Assembly (NCBI GenBank): GCA_002305315.1
Contig: DBQQ01000054.1
Span: forward strand, 1-42,867
Length of the DNA: 42,867 nt
Reading direction: 5' to 3'
Origin: Clostridiales bacterium UBA1390
GTDB lineage: Bacteria > Bacillota > Clostridia > Lachnospirales > Bianqueaceae
The first letter of the stretch is position 1. Every line of letters starts with the position of its first letter. Below the pieces are notes generated by a model. That model was not told the origin of the DNA and made no database searches. It was given only the letters and a program-made list of their open reading frames with translations. This document shows, in pieces, positions 30,831 to 40,689 of the stretch. A program made the position numbers and the translations under genes.

Positions 30831-32144
30831 GTGTTTTTCCAGAAGGATATCGAGACGATGCCCCGTAAGGAGCTTTTGGAATTACAGCTTCAAAAGCTGA
30901 AAGCGACTGTAGCATACTGCTATCATCATACAGCTTTTTATCGTGAACGCCTAGATAAAGCAGGCGTCGGAGATGGGAGCAAGATCAAGCAGTTGTCAGA
31001 TATACAATATATTCCGTATACGACCAAGGATGATTTCAGAGACCATTATCCTTTTGGTTTGATGGCAGTGCCTATGAATCAGATTGTGAGGATTCATGCC
31101 TCTTCTGGGACAACGGGTAAGCCTACGGTAGGCGTTTATACACGAGAGGATCTGGATATATGGTCTGACTGTGTGGCCCGTGTTGCGGTAGCCGGTGGCG
31201 TGACGGCGGATGATATCGTACAGGTCAGTTTTGGCTACGGCCTTTTTACCGGAGCGTTAGGGTTGCATTATGGCCTGGAAAAGATTGGAGCAACGGTTAT
31301 ACCTGCATCGTCTGGAAATACAGAAAAGCAGATGATGATGTTTCGAGACTTTGGGGTGACGGGCTTAGTAGCGACGCCTTCGTATGCACTATATTTGAGT
31401 GAAGCGGTAAAAGAAGCGGGATACCCCCTGTCAGATTACAAACTGCGACTGGGGATCCTGGGTTCAGAACCCTGTACGCCACAGATGCGAGATCAGATTG
31501 AAGCCAATCTGCATATCTATGTTTCAGACAACTATGGGATGACGGAACTGGGCGGTCCTGGTGTAGCCGGGGATTGCCCGGAACGCCAAGGAATGCATTT
31601 CGCGGAAGATCATTTCCTGCCGGAGATCATTGACCCGGAGACGGGAGAGCGTCTGGGAGAAGGAGAGCAGGGAGAGCTTGTGGTGACCACACTGAGCAAA
31701 GTGGGAATGCCAGTATTGCGGTATCGCACCAAAGACATCACCTCGCTTACATATGAGCCATGTCCATGTGGCCGTACCCACGCTCGTATGTCAAAGACGG
31801 CAGGGCGCACGGATGATATGCTGATTATAAAGGGAGTCAATGTATTCCCGACGCAGATTGAGAGTGTCTTGATCGGTACGCCACATATTGGACCGCATTA
31901 TCGGCTGATTGTCCGTCGTAAGAATTATCGAGACACATTAGAGATACAAGTCGAGTTGGTTAATGCGGACCTGTTGGAACGTTATCGAGAACTGGAGGCA
32001 TTGCAGCATAGCCTGCATGATCGGCTGAAGAGCGTACTGGGGTTGGAAGCGAAGATAACGCTGGTGCAGCCCAAGACATTGGAAAGATTTCAAGGAAAAG
32101 CGAAGCGGATCCTGGATCTGCGCAACCAACCTGAAGAAGGATAA
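30831..32144 (+). CDS. Phenylacetate-CoA ligase family protein, first copy
   Basis: A 437-residue adenylate-forming enzyme of the PaaK family. It shows the AMP-binding loop HASSGTTGKPT, the GYGLFTGALGLHYG segment, YGMTELGGPG, and the C-terminal GRTDDMLIIKGVNVFP hinge. It activates an aryl acid such as phenylacetate or indoleacetate to its CoA thioester with ATP. The likely start is GTG at 30831, after AAGGAGAGG. It is the first gene of a run with iorA, iorB and a second copy. The pairing suggests that the ligases handle the aryl-acyl-CoA made by IorAB, or its free acid, in aromatic amino acid metabolism. Confidence 0.9.
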   Translation: MFFQKDIETMPRKELLELQLQKLKATVAYCYHHTAFYRERLDKAGVGDGSKIKQLSDIQYIPYTTKDDFRDHYPFGLMAVPMNQIVRIHASSGTTGKPTVGVYTREDLDIWSDCVARVAVAGGVTADDIVQVSFGYGLFTGALGLHYGLEKIGATVIPASSGNTEKQMMMFRDFGVTGLVATPSYALYLSEAVKEAGYPLSDYKLRLGILGSEPCTPQMRDQIEANLHIYVSDNYGMTELGGPGVAGDCPERQGMHFAEDHFLPEIIDPETGERLGEGEQGELVVTTLSKVGMPVLRYRTKDITSLTYEPCPCGRTHARMSKTAGRTDDMLIIKGVNVFPTQIESVLIGTPHIGPHYRLIVRRKNYRDTLEIQVELVNADLLERYRELEALQHSLHDRLKSVLGLEAKITLVQPKTLERFQGKAKRILDLRNQPEEG

Positions 32145-32157
32145 GGAGGAGAGAACG

Positions 32158-33903
32158 TTGAAAAAGATCATGTTGGGCAATGAGGCGGTTGCCCGTGGAT
32201 TGTATGAGGCGGGTGTACGAGTGGTGTCCAGCTATCCTGGAACGCCCAGTACAGAGATTACTGAGGCGGCTACACAATATGAAGAAATATATTGTGAGTG
32301 GGCGCCGAATGAGAAAGTGGCGACAGAGACCGCGATCGGTGCCTGTATCGCGGGCAGCCGCGCATTCAGCGGTATGAAACACGTAGGGCTGAACGTGGCG
32401 GCGGATCCGCTGTATACGGCATCTTATACGGGAGTCAATGCTGGTTTGGTCATTGGCGTAGCCGATGATCCGGGAATGCATTCCTCACAGAATGAGCAGG
32501 ATTCGCGACATCATGCGATCGCGGCGAAACTGGCGATGCTGGAGCCGGCAGACTCGACGGAATGCCTGGAATATACGAAGTTGGCATATACGCTGTCCGA
32601 GGAGTTTGACACGCCGGTGATGCTGCGTCTGACGACACGAATCGCGCATTCCAGAAGCCTGGTAGAAGAGCATGAGCCACAGGAAGCTCCGGAGAGAGAA
32701 TTCGATAAAGATCCGCAGAAGTATGTGATGATGCCGGAGATGGCGATCAAAAGGCATGCGATTATTGAGGAACGTCAGCGTAAGCTGCAGGAATATGCAG
32801 AGACGGCGCCAATTAATCAGGTGGAAGACCATGGTGCGAAGATCGGAGTCATCGCGGCGGGTATCTGTTATCAATATGCGAGAGAAGCGTTGGGAGAAGG
32901 AGCGAATTACTTGAAGCTGGGTATGGTCAATCCGTTGCCAGTGGAGTTGATCCGCAATTTTGCCAAGCGCTGTGAAAAGGTCTATGTGATTGAAGAACTA
33001 GACAGCGTGATTGAGGATCATTGCCGTAAGATCGGTGTATCCGTTATAGGAAAAGAATGTTTTACGCTGTTGGGTGAGTATTCTCAGAATATGATTCGGG
33101 AGAAGATTTTGGGAATTCGGCCGGAAGTCATGCAGACGGATTTGGAGATTCCGGGACGTCCGCCAGTTCTCTGTGCAGGATGTCCTCACCGTGGTATGTT
33201 TTACTTGCTAAAAAAACTAAAGTGCAACGTGAGCGGAGATATCGGCTGCTATACGTTGGGGGCCTTGGCGCCCCTGTCTTCGATTGATACCAGTATCTGT
33301 ATGGGAGCGTCGGTCTCGGCTCTTCATGGCATGGTGAAGGCGAAGGGAAAGGAATTTGCCAAGAAGTCCGTAGCGGTCATCGGGGATTCTACCTTTATTC
33401 ATTCAGGTATTACAGGTATGATCAATATGGCATACAACCAAGGATATGGTACTATCATCGTGCTGGATAATTCGATTACGGGGATGACGGGACACCAGAA
33501 CAATCCGGCGAATGGCTTGACGATCAAGGGAGACCCCACGATTGCTGTAAATCTGGAAGCTCTGGCAAAAGCCTGCGGGTTCCAGCGAGTACAAGTGGTG
33601 GATCCTTATGATCTAAAGGATACAGAACAGGTATTGAAGGAGGAACTGGCGGCGGAGGAGCCGTCCCTGATCATCTCCCGTAGACCCTGTATGCTTCTGA
33701 AAACCGTCAAGCACCGTCCTCCGTTGGCAGTGGATCCGCAAAAGTGTATCGGGTGTAAGAGCTGCATGCGGGTGGGATGCCCGGCCATCAGTATTCGAGA
33801 TGGAAAAGCAGTGATTGACTTTACACAGTGCATGGGATGCAGCTTCTGTAAGCAGCTTTGTCCTAAGGATGCCATCGGTGTGAAAGGAGGTGCTCAGGCA
33901 TGA
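32158..33903 (+). CDS. iorA: Indolepyruvate:ferredoxin oxidoreductase, alpha subunit
   Basis: A 581-residue subunit. The N-terminal pyrimidine-binding part has SYPGTPSTEITEAA. A TPP-binding part follows with GDIGCYTLGALAPL and VIGDSTFIHSGI. The C-terminus has two ferredoxin clusters (CIGCKSCMRVGCP and CMGCSFCKQLCP). With IorB it oxidatively decarboxylates arylpyruvates to aryl-acetyl-CoA and reduces ferredoxin. The start is TTG at 32158 after AAGGAGGAG. It overlaps iorB by 4 bases. The length is slightly below that of archaeal IorA and is normal for bacteria. Confidence 0.95.
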   Translation: MKKIMLGNEAVARGLYEAGVRVVSSYPGTPSTEITEAATQYEEIYCEWAPNEKVATETAIGACIAGSRAFSGMKHVGLNVAADPLYTASYTGVNAGLVIGVADDPGMHSSQNEQDSRHHAIAAKLAMLEPADSTECLEYTKLAYTLSEEFDTPVMLRLTTRIAHSRSLVEEHEPQEAPEREFDKDPQKYVMMPEMAIKRHAIIEERQRKLQEYAETAPINQVEDHGAKIGVIAAGICYQYAREALGEGANYLKLGMVNPLPVELIRNFAKRCEKVYVIEELDSVIEDHCRKIGVSVIGKECFTLLGEYSQNMIREKILGIRPEVMQTDLEIPGRPPVLCAGCPHRGMFYLLKKLKCNVSGDIGCYTLGALAPLSSIDTSICMGASVSALHGMVKAKGKEFAKKSVAVIGDSTFIHSGITGMINMAYNQGYGTIIVLDNSITGMTGHQNNPANGLTIKGDPTIAVNLEALAKACGFQRVQVVDPYDLKDTEQVLKEELAAEEPSLIISRRPCMLLKTVKHRPPLAVDPQKCIGCKSCMRVGCPAISIRDGKAVIDFTQCMGCSFCKQLCPKDAIGVKGGAQA

Positions 33904-34472
33904 AATCGTTGAATGTGATGATTGTTGGTGTTGGCGGTCAGGGGACTCTTCTGGCCAGCCGGGTTCTGGGAGCGGCTATGCAGGCCGCAGGGCAGGATGT
34001 CAAGGTCAGTGAAGTGCATGGCATGAGCCAGCGCGGAGGTTCGGTCGTGACTTATGTGCGTGCGGGAGAAAAAGTGTATTCCCCCATTATCAATCAGGGA
34101 GAGGCGGATCTGATCCTGGCCTTTGAACAGTTGGAGGCGGCCAGATGGCTTCCCTATCTGAAAAAGGAGGGAATGTTGATTGTGAATACACAGAAGATGG
34201 ATCCTATGCCAGTGGTTACAGGGGCAGCACAGTATCCGGAAGGGGTATTGGAAGCGCTTCGAAAGGCAGGCGCGCGGTTGCAGGCCGTAGACGCACTGAA
34301 GCTGGCAATGGAAGCGGGGTCCGTCAAGGCGGTGAATATCGTCTTGATCGGGGTCATGGCCAGACAGACCGACATTCCGAAGGAAGTATGGCAGGATGCG
34401 GTGCGCAGTACAGTGCCGGAGCGATTTGTCGAACTCAACCTAAAGGCTTTTGAAGCCGGATATACAGCATAA
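33900..34472 (+). CDS. iorB: Indolepyruvate:ferredoxin oxidoreductase, beta subunit
   Basis: A 190-residue gamma-type 2-oxoacid oxidoreductase subunit with the opening VMIVGVGGQGTLLASRVLG and the typical SEVHGMSQRGGSVVTYVR segment. It forms the active enzyme with IorA, encoded immediately upstream with an ATGA overlap. The next ligase gene begins 20 bases later. Confidence 0.95.
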   Translation: MKSLNVMIVGVGGQGTLLASRVLGAAMQAAGQDVKVSEVHGMSQRGGSVVTYVRAGEKVYSPIINQGEADLILAFEQLEAARWLPYLKKEGMLIVNTQKMDPMPVVTGAAQYPEGVLEALRKAGARLQAVDALKLAMEAGSVKAVNIVLIGVMARQTDIPKEVWQDAVRSTVPERFVELNLKAFEAGYTA

Positions 34473-34491
34473 TAAAACTGGGAGGCCAACG

Positions 34492-35802
34492 ATGGAAAGA
34501 GAAGAACTGTATTTTCAGCCAGAGATAGAGTGCGCGGAACCGGAGGTGCTGCGTGAAATTCAATCGGAGCGTCTGCGCAGCATGGTGGCGCGGTGTTATC
34601 AACACGTTCCATTTTATCGCCGTAAGCTGGATGAGATGGGGATTCGTCCGGAGGACATTCAAAGTATTGATGATATCGTAAAGTTGCCGTTTACATATAA
34701 GACGGATTTAAGAGATCATTTTCCGTATGGCCTGGTTGCGGTGCCGAAGGAAGAGGTGGTGCGTGTACACGCTTCTTCGGGAACAACGGGCAAACAGACC
34801 GTGGTGGCGTATACGCAGCATGATATTGATGTGTGGGCGAATGGTGCGGCGCGCGCATTAGCGGCGGCCGGATGTACTAAGAGTGATTATGTCCATATCT
34901 CGTATGGGTATGGTCTATTTACGGGCGGATTAGGCCTGCACTATGGTGCGGAGAAGCTGGGAGCCGCGGCGATTCCTGTATCTTCGGGGAATACGAAGAG
35001 GCAGGTGCAGATTCTGCAGGATTTCGGAAGCAACTTCCTTTGCTGTACACCATCCTATGCGGCCTATATCGGGGAGACTTGCAGAGAAATGGGAGTGGAC
35101 ACCACCAAGATTCCGCTGCGGGCAGGGTTATTCGGCGCGGAGGCTTGGAGTGAAGGAATGCGTGAGAACATAGAGAAACTTCTGAATATAGATGCTTACG
35201 ATATCTATGGTTTATCGGAGATTGCGGGACCGGGCGTAGCTTACGAGTGCCGAGAGAAGCAGGGACTCCATGTATGCGAGGATTATTTTTATCCGGAAAT
35301 CATTGATCCGGATACAGGGAAAGTGCTTCCTGACGGTGAGTATGGAGAGCTTGTCTTTACTTGTATTGGAAAAGAAGCGCTTCCGCTGATTCGTTATAGG
35401 ACGCGGGATATCAGCGCCCTGGTCAGAGAAAAGTGTGCATGCGGAAGAACCGTCGTACGGCTCAAGAAACTCAAAGGACGTACAGACGATATGTTGATTA
35501 TTCGGGGTGTCAATGTATTCCCCTCTCAGGTGGAATATGTATTGACGGAGATGGGACTGGAGCCAAACTATCTGATTGTTGTCGATCGGGTGGGAGCTTT
35601 GGATACGATGGAAGTACAGGTAGAGATGACTCCTCAAATGTTCTCGGATTCAGTCAAAGATATTGAATCCTATGAGAGACGTCTCGCTGCGGCAATGCAG
35701 TCGACTCTTAACATTGCTGCCAATGTGAAGTTGGTGGCGCCGAAATCGCTGAGTCGTTCGGAGGGAAAGGCACAGCGCGTTATTGATCGAAGAAAGATTT
35801 AA
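34492..35802 (+). CDS. Phenylacetate-CoA ligase family protein, second copy
   Basis: A 436-residue PaaK-family ligase clearly paralogous to the protein at 30831. It keeps HASSGTTGKQT, GYGLFTGGLGLHYG, YGLSEIAGPG and GRTDDMLIIRGVNVFP. Sequence differences around the substrate pocket suggest a different aryl acid. The ATG at 34492 follows GGGAGG. Keeping two ligases on either side of iorAB suggests either two substrates or opposite directions of the reaction; this is inference. Confidence 0.92.
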   Translation: MEREELYFQPEIECAEPEVLREIQSERLRSMVARCYQHVPFYRRKLDEMGIRPEDIQSIDDIVKLPFTYKTDLRDHFPYGLVAVPKEEVVRVHASSGTTGKQTVVAYTQHDIDVWANGAARALAAAGCTKSDYVHISYGYGLFTGGLGLHYGAEKLGAAAIPVSSGNTKRQVQILQDFGSNFLCCTPSYAAYIGETCREMGVDTTKIPLRAGLFGAEAWSEGMRENIEKLLNIDAYDIYGLSEIAGPGVAYECREKQGLHVCEDYFYPEIIDPDTGKVLPDGEYGELVFTCIGKEALPLIRYRTRDISALVREKCACGRTVVRLKKLKGRTDDMLIIRGVNVFPSQVEYVLTEMGLEPNYLIVVDRVGALDTMEVQVEMTPQMFSDSVKDIESYERRLAAAMQSTLNIAANVKLVAPKSLSRSEGKAQRVIDRRKI

Positions 35803-35820
35803 AGAGAAGGAGGAAGGGAA

Positions 35821-36255
35821 ATGAGCGTTCAGCAGTTATCCGTATTTGTGGAGAATAAACGTGGCGGCCTGGCAGAAGTGACGCATGCCTTGGCACAAAA
35901 TAGAATCAATATTCTGGCCTTGTCTATTGCGGATACGACAGATTATGGCGTTTTACGGATGATCGTAGACCGACCAGAGGAAGCTGCGGAGATTTTGAAG
36001 ATGCAGAATGCGGCGGTGACACTGACGGATGTTTTGGCCGTCAAGATGCCGAATTATCCAGGCGGTCTGGATGGGGCAGTGCAGGCATTATCCGCAGAGA
36101 ATATCAGTATAGAATATATGTATGCGTTTGTGTGTCCATTGCCAGAAGAGGCTTGTATGGTATTTAGAGTGGAAGAACGGGATAGAGCCGGAAAGGTATT
36201 GGAGAACGCGGGTTATACCCAGCTTGTAACTAGTGATTTATATGAACGAAAATAG
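35821..36255 (+). CDS. Tandem ACT-domain protein
   Basis: A 144-residue protein made of two ACT domains (about 4-70 and 72-140; LSVFVENKRGGLAEVTHALA opens the first). ACT domains bind amino acids and regulate partner proteins. Stand-alone tandem ACT proteins commonly accompany PaaK/IorAB genes and may sense an aromatic amino acid. The ATG at 35821 follows AGGAGGAAGGG. Its end overlaps the DegV gene. Confidence 0.9.
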   Translation: MSVQQLSVFVENKRGGLAEVTHALAQNRINILALSIADTTDYGVLRMIVDRPEEAAEILKMQNAAVTLTDVLAVKMPNYPGGLDGAVQALSAENISIEYMYAFVCPLPEEACMVFRVEERDRAGKVLENAGYTQLVTSDLYERK

Positions 36256-37141
36256 ACAAAATTCATTTCAGATTATTTCAGATGGTGCATGCGATATTGG
36301 ATTGGAAACAGCGAGGCAGCATCAAATTGAAATCGTCCCGTTCTATGTGACTTTTGATGGACAGCAGTATGTAAAAGAGGAAAAGGAGATGAAGGTGCGG
36401 GATATCTACCAGAAGATGAAAGATATGTCGGGGACATTTCCGAAAACCTCATTGCCCACGGTGATGGACTATGTAGAGGTATTTCAGCCGTATGTGGAGA
36501 AGGGAATCCCGATCCTGTGTATCTGTTTGAGCGCGAAGTTCACGGGATCCTATAATTCTGCGCAATTGGCAAAGGAAGAACTGCGTGGACAGTATGCCCA
36601 TGCGGAGATTGAGGTGATTGATTCTACGCTGGCCACGGTTCTGCAGGGAAGCTTTGTGCTGGAAGCTGCGCGAATGCGCGACCAGGGGATACCGCTCCAG
36701 GAGACGGTACATCTTCTGGAACGATTGAAGAAAACGGGACGCATCTTTTTCACAATTGGTACTATGGAATATCTAGCACATGGCGGCCGAGCCGGGAAGG
36801 TGCTAAGTACGATCGGAGCGAAGCTGCCGTTTAAGCCGCTGATTGTGATGAAAGAAGGAGAGCTGTTTCCGTCAGGCGTCAGCCGTTCCAGAAAACATGC
36901 GTTGCGAAAGGTCATTCAGATGATGGAAATCTTCTGCACAGCGAATCATGTGCGAACGGAAGAGTACCGTGTCATGACGGGATTTGGTTATGATCAGCAG
37001 GAATGTGAGGAGTTTTCCAAGGAATTGGCACAGCGTATCGGAATAGTTCCGGAAATGATGCAGATCGGTGCTACGATTGGTGTACACACGGGTCCTGATC
37101 CCATTGGGACGGGGCTCATTCGAAGGTTTGAGGCAATCTGA
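36242..37141 (+). CDS. DegV-family fatty-acid-binding protein
   Basis: A 299-residue DegV protein with the N-terminal ISDGACDIG, the SLPTVMDYVEVFQPY stretch, the ligand site segment LSAKFTGSYNSAQLA and the FTIGTMEYLAHGGRAGK segment. DegV proteins bind fatty acids; some act as FakB subunits that present fatty acids to the FakA kinase. I choose the ATG at 36242, which overlaps the end of the ACT gene by 14 bases and suggests translational coupling. A strong terminator closes the operon. Confidence 0.9.
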   Translation: MNENRQNSFQIISDGACDIGLETARQHQIEIVPFYVTFDGQQYVKEEKEMKVRDIYQKMKDMSGTFPKTSLPTVMDYVEVFQPYVEKGIPILCICLSAKFTGSYNSAQLAKEELRGQYAHAEIEVIDSTLATVLQGSFVLEAARMRDQGIPLQETVHLLERLKKTGRIFFTIGTMEYLAHGGRAGKVLSTIGAKLPFKPLIVMKEGELFPSGVSRSRKHALRKVIQMMEIFCTANHVRTEEYRVMTGFGYDQQECEEFSKELAQRIGIVPEMMQIGATIGVHTGPDPIGTGLIRRFEAI

Positions 37142-37157
37142 ACGTAATTAGATACAG

Positions 37158-37200
37158 AAAAGGACTTTCTGGCGAAACATGGGCCCAGAAAGTCCTTTTT
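37158..37200 (+). terminator. Terminator of the aromatic operon
   Basis: AAAGGACTTTCTGG and CCAGAAAGTCCTTTTT form a long perfect stem with a T run. The A run on the other side makes it effective for the converging operon too. Confidence 0.85.
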
Positions 37201-37206
37201 GATAGG

Positions 37207-39510
37207 TTAGTGAGTCTGCGAACTTTTTTTGTCTCGTCTTGGTCTGCGAAGTTTCGAAAAGAAGAAACTGGGAAGGAAGCGCCGCAGGAAGTATCCCCAG
37301 AATCCCAGAACTTTACGTAGATGTGCTTCGATGATCTGATGACTATGCGCCATCTGTTTGATTTCAGTACGTGTGGGGACATAGCCTCCAAAACGAAGAC
37401 GATTCATGACTTGACTGATAGAAGCCATGGAGATGCCGAGTTCGGTGGGCAGCGTGCGATCCGCCTGCTCGCCGAGAGCTAGCATCGTGTCTTCGTTGTG
37501 AATCTGCAGGCCAAAGAGGGCGAGTTGGCGCAGAAGATCGCGGTAGTAGTATTCAGCGGCTTCTTCGGGCCGAGGGGTATGCTTCTCGACATATGCCAGG
37601 GTATATTTTCTGGTGAAGTACGTCATGCCATAGTATAGAAATGTGGCGAAGAGCGCAAGAGGGATGAGTCCCCAGAGGAGTTCCGCTGGATTCCAGGAGT
37701 CAGGCGTCTCTTCTTCCGGTGGCGCCATGGGAGAGGACGTTGTTTCTTCCTCTGGTTCTTCTGTTAGTGTAGGAGATGTTTCGGAGGAAGAGGATTCCGG
37801 TTCTTGGGGAATGGGCATGTTCAAAAGGAAAATATCCTGGGAAAGAGCATCTAAGGGTACCCATCCGATCTGGTTGAGATAAATCTCGGCCCATGCGTGT
37901 CCGGTGGCCTGTGTGGCCTGATATCCGTTTCCGTCTTCTTCCGGGATCATTCCGTATCCCGTGACATATCGGGCGGGAATGCCTTCCAGACGGCACATCA
38001 CCGTCAATGCAGAGGCGTAATATACGCAGTATCCCTGGCGATCCTGCAGAAAGTAAGCCACAAAATCCTCTTCCGGGTCTGGCGCACCAGGGGTCAGCGT
38101 GTATGTGCATTGTTCAGAAAGATAGTCTCGCAGTGCCATCGCTTTTGCATAGGGGGAACCCTGTTCCGCAGCAATCTCGTCACACAGTGTTTGTACCCAC
38201 GAGGGAAGAGTGGAGGGAATCTGCAGGCATAGAGAAGCGACTTCTTCATAGGCAGCATCTGTCTCGTCCGATACCATCTCTTCCAGAAGCAGCATATGTT
38301 CATCGAATCTGCTGTCGGTATGATCCCAGATTTCGGCGCCTGCCTGATAGGAATAGCTATAGGAAGGCTGAAAGGAGAGATAGGTTTCTCCTTGCGTATT
38401 AAAGTATAGATCCTGTTGTTGTGTGTTGACGTGGATATCCCGCGTACGATACGGGAGAAACAGGGAACGATAGGCGGCGCTGCACCGGATGCGAGCGTCC
38501 ACTGTGACGGTCATGGAATTAAGAAGAGAACGAATGGCGGAAGTATCCTGCGGAAGATCATACCCATAGGCGTCCGCACGCTGTCCCTGCCAGAACAGGC
38601 TTTCCAGACGGAAATTGCCATAGGAATAGTCCGGAGTATCCTGCCAGGAGGAGCCGGTGTAATAGTCCAGCGTTTCTCCGCGCAACAGGAAGGGAGAGTT
38701 GGTGTCGATCGAGAAGACTACCTGATCATCCAGTTCCACATCGCCGCCCAGCGTGTCTCCCTGGGGCATCCATCCCATGCTGCGCATGGAGGTAATCGGC
38801 CAGTCCGGCAGATCGCCCCAGTGATACTCGAAAAAGTCTTCGATATCGTGTACGAGATTCTGAAACCCGCGGGAGGTCCACTGCTCGTCTTCGGAGGGGG
38901 CCAGCCAGAAACTGCCTGCCAGGATGACAGGGAGAAACAAGAGGGCGAGGGCCTGGGCGCGAATCCTGTCGTTTGTACGGAGCTGACCGCGAGGCAGACA
39001 GAGAATCAGCGCGGCACAGAGCAGGAAAAAAGGGGCCCAGAGATCCTGTTCATTGCGGAAGCCCTGAAACAGAAGCAGGCCTAAAGCGAGCAGGCAAAGA
39101 ATCCACAAGGAAAAGAGCTTGCGTACAAGCAGCCAGAATAATAACACAACGGGTGTCAGGAGAAGAAGATATGCCAGATTGCGTCCCCATTCATGGGAAT
39201 AGAGGGGATCTTCCGGCATGCCGGAGAAACACCAGGAGAAGAAACCTTGCAGGAATGCGGCCAGGGACTCATCCTGCCACCAGAAAATCAGGGCCAGCAG
39301 CAGCCCTGCACCCGCCAGTACGGCGAAGGGAAGCAGAAGACGGATCTCCAGAAGACTCCAGAACAGGAGCAGTCCCAACAGGAGCAGAAACTGATGTCCC
39401 AGGCTTAGAGAATGGCCAAATAGGGGGAGCAGGATATAGGAGGCTCCCAGGGCGAAGAGCAATACACAGAGAGCGTCCAGACAATATAGGCGGAAGGCGC
39501 CGGATTTCAT
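37207..39510 (-). CDS. Transglutaminase-like membrane protein (TgpA-type)
   Basis: A 767-residue protein. It has an N-terminal block of about six membrane helices (residues 1-205), a large extracytoplasmic region, and a transglutaminase-like core with Cys in QGYCVYYASALTVMCR, His in TGHAWAEIY and Asp in WVPLDALS. A Ser/Glu/Pro-rich linker, one more membrane helix (about 630-650) and a cytoplasmic tail follow. With MoxR and DUF58 proteins it makes a widespread but poorly understood envelope module. The start at 39510 overlaps the end of the DUF58 gene by 4 bases. Confidence 0.92.
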   Translation of the reverse strand: MKSGAFRLYCLDALCVLLFALGASYILLPLFGHSLSLGHQFLLLLGLLLFWSLLEIRLLLPFAVLAGAGLLLALIFWWQDESLAAFLQGFFSWCFSGMPEDPLYSHEWGRNLAYLLLLTPVVLLFWLLVRKLFSLWILCLLALGLLLFQGFRNEQDLWAPFFLLCAALILCLPRGQLRTNDRIRAQALALLFLPVILAGSFWLAPSEDEQWTSRGFQNLVHDIEDFFEYHWGDLPDWPITSMRSMGWMPQGDTLGGDVELDDQVVFSIDTNSPFLLRGETLDYYTGSSWQDTPDYSYGNFRLESLFWQGQRADAYGYDLPQDTSAIRSLLNSMTVTVDARIRCSAAYRSLFLPYRTRDIHVNTQQQDLYFNTQGETYLSFQPSYSYSYQAGAEIWDHTDSRFDEHMLLLEEMVSDETDAAYEEVASLCLQIPSTLPSWVQTLCDEIAAEQGSPYAKAMALRDYLSEQCTYTLTPGAPDPEEDFVAYFLQDRQGYCVYYASALTVMCRLEGIPARYVTGYGMIPEEDGNGYQATQATGHAWAEIYLNQIGWVPLDALSQDIFLLNMPIPQEPESSSSETSPTLTEEPEEETTSSPMAPPEEETPDSWNPAELLWGLIPLALFATFLYYGMTYFTRKYTLAYVEKHTPRPEEAAEYYYRDLLRQLALFGLQIHNEDTMLALGEQADRTLPTELGISMASISQVMNRLRFGGYVPTRTEIKQMAHSHQIIEAHLRKVLGFWGYFLRRFLPSFFFSKLRRPRRDKKSSQTH

Positions 39511-40685
39511 AGCACATCGCCTCCTAACTGATCGTGAAGAAAAACGGCTGTTTCTTTTTCATGAAAAGAAGCAAGCTGGATCTGTTTTGCCAGTGGTGGG
39601 GCAGGGTTCGGCAACGGGCTCCCGATCCAATAGTGACAAGGAACAGGGAACGATTCCAGCAAGGTGATGCAAGCGGAATTGATCGTCGGGCCAAGAACGT
39701 AGAGTTTCTGAACGGGGGAGGCATGGATCAGGGCATGCAATGCCTCCGCGCCGGCTTCTTCCGCTTCTTGACGAAACGGCAGCATAGCAAGCCATTGATG
39801 GCATCGATGATAGTCGGAAAGAGAAAATGATTCTGATAGCTGCGCATATGAGAGGTCTCCGCAGGCAAGACGTGTGGGATCTTCCTGGACTAAATGAGCA
39901 TATAAAAGTGCAGCGGCGCATTCAGTCACCTGGTCAGCGATCCGGTCCGCCTCTTTGGAAATCTTTTGCGTGTCTATGAAAATGAGGCAGCTTTCTCCCG
40001 AGGGATCCGTATATTGCCGTGTCTTTAGACTGCGCGTCTTAATGGAAGATTTCCAGTGTATCCTGGCCATGAGATCTCCGGGTAGAAACGGGCGGAGATG
40101 AGAAAATTCCTCGCTTCCAGGGGTCAGCGGACCGAGGTTTTGTCCGAGGCCCGTGGCAGAAGACTGGGAGAAAGCGGGCAGACGAAAATGAATGGTACGT
40201 GGATACACCAGAACAGTCTGTGTGCGATAGTAAGAAAGCCAGCGCATATCGATATGCATGGGAAAAAGGCCGAAAAGATCCTGGATATCCAGCCGGGTCA
40301 TACCCATCTCATACTCTCCGCGATAGGGCAAGGAGAAGATGAAGTCAAAAGAGGTCTCCTGCCGGGGCGCCAGATTGATCCATACATCCTGACACTCCTC
40401 GGGAGCGGGCGCCAGAATATGGATTTTCATATGCGTAAAAGGAAAGGGCTTATCATTATAGATGCCCAGGTGCAGGGTAACAGTCTGTCCCTTTTCCGCT
40501 TCTCGTGTATTGAGAGTCTGAACGTAGGAAAAAGAAAGGATAGTCCAGAGATTCAGGGCCAGGGCGGCCAATAGAATCAGAATTTGCATGAAAAACAGCG
40601 TATAGCAAATCCGATTGCCGCTGTAAAGGCCGTATAAAAGGCTGGCGAGCATCAAGAGATAATAGAAGATACGAAAACGTTTCAT
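39507..40685 (-). CDS. DUF58 domain protein
   Basis: A 392-residue protein with two N-terminal membrane helices (about 5-45), a beta-rich extracytoplasmic part and the DUF58 motif region (PFLPGDLMARIHWKSSIKTR) that leads into a von Willebrand-like fold. The start at 40685 lies 5 bases after the moxR stop. No strong ribosome site is visible, so translation is probably coupled. Upstream extension to 40808 overlaps moxR and is not supported. Confidence 0.9.
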   Translation of the reverse strand: MKRFRIFYYLLMLASLLYGLYSGNRICYTLFFMQILILLAALALNLWTILSFSYVQTLNTREAEKGQTVTLHLGIYNDKPFPFTHMKIHILAPAPEECQDVWINLAPRQETSFDFIFSLPYRGEYEMGMTRLDIQDLFGLFPMHIDMRWLSYYRTQTVLVYPRTIHFRLPAFSQSSATGLGQNLGPLTPGSEEFSHLRPFLPGDLMARIHWKSSIKTRSLKTRQYTDPSGESCLIFIDTQKISKEADRIADQVTECAAALLYAHLVQEDPTRLACGDLSYAQLSESFSLSDYHRCHQWLAMLPFRQEAEEAGAEALHALIHASPVQKLYVLGPTINSACITLLESFPVPCHYWIGSPLPNPAPPLAKQIQLASFHEKETAVFLHDQLGGDVL

Positions 40686-40689
40686 GGGA

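Noticed and set aside
30831..35802. Phenylacetate degradation (paa) pathway
   Set aside because: The ring-hydroxylating and ring-cleaving paa genes are absent; the ligases accompany iorAB, so the module concerns aryl-2-oxoacid metabolism.
37643..39512. Several long rightward ORFs opposite the transglutaminase gene
   Set aside because: They are antisense shadows caused by its high GC content; none has a recognisable domain or ribosome site.
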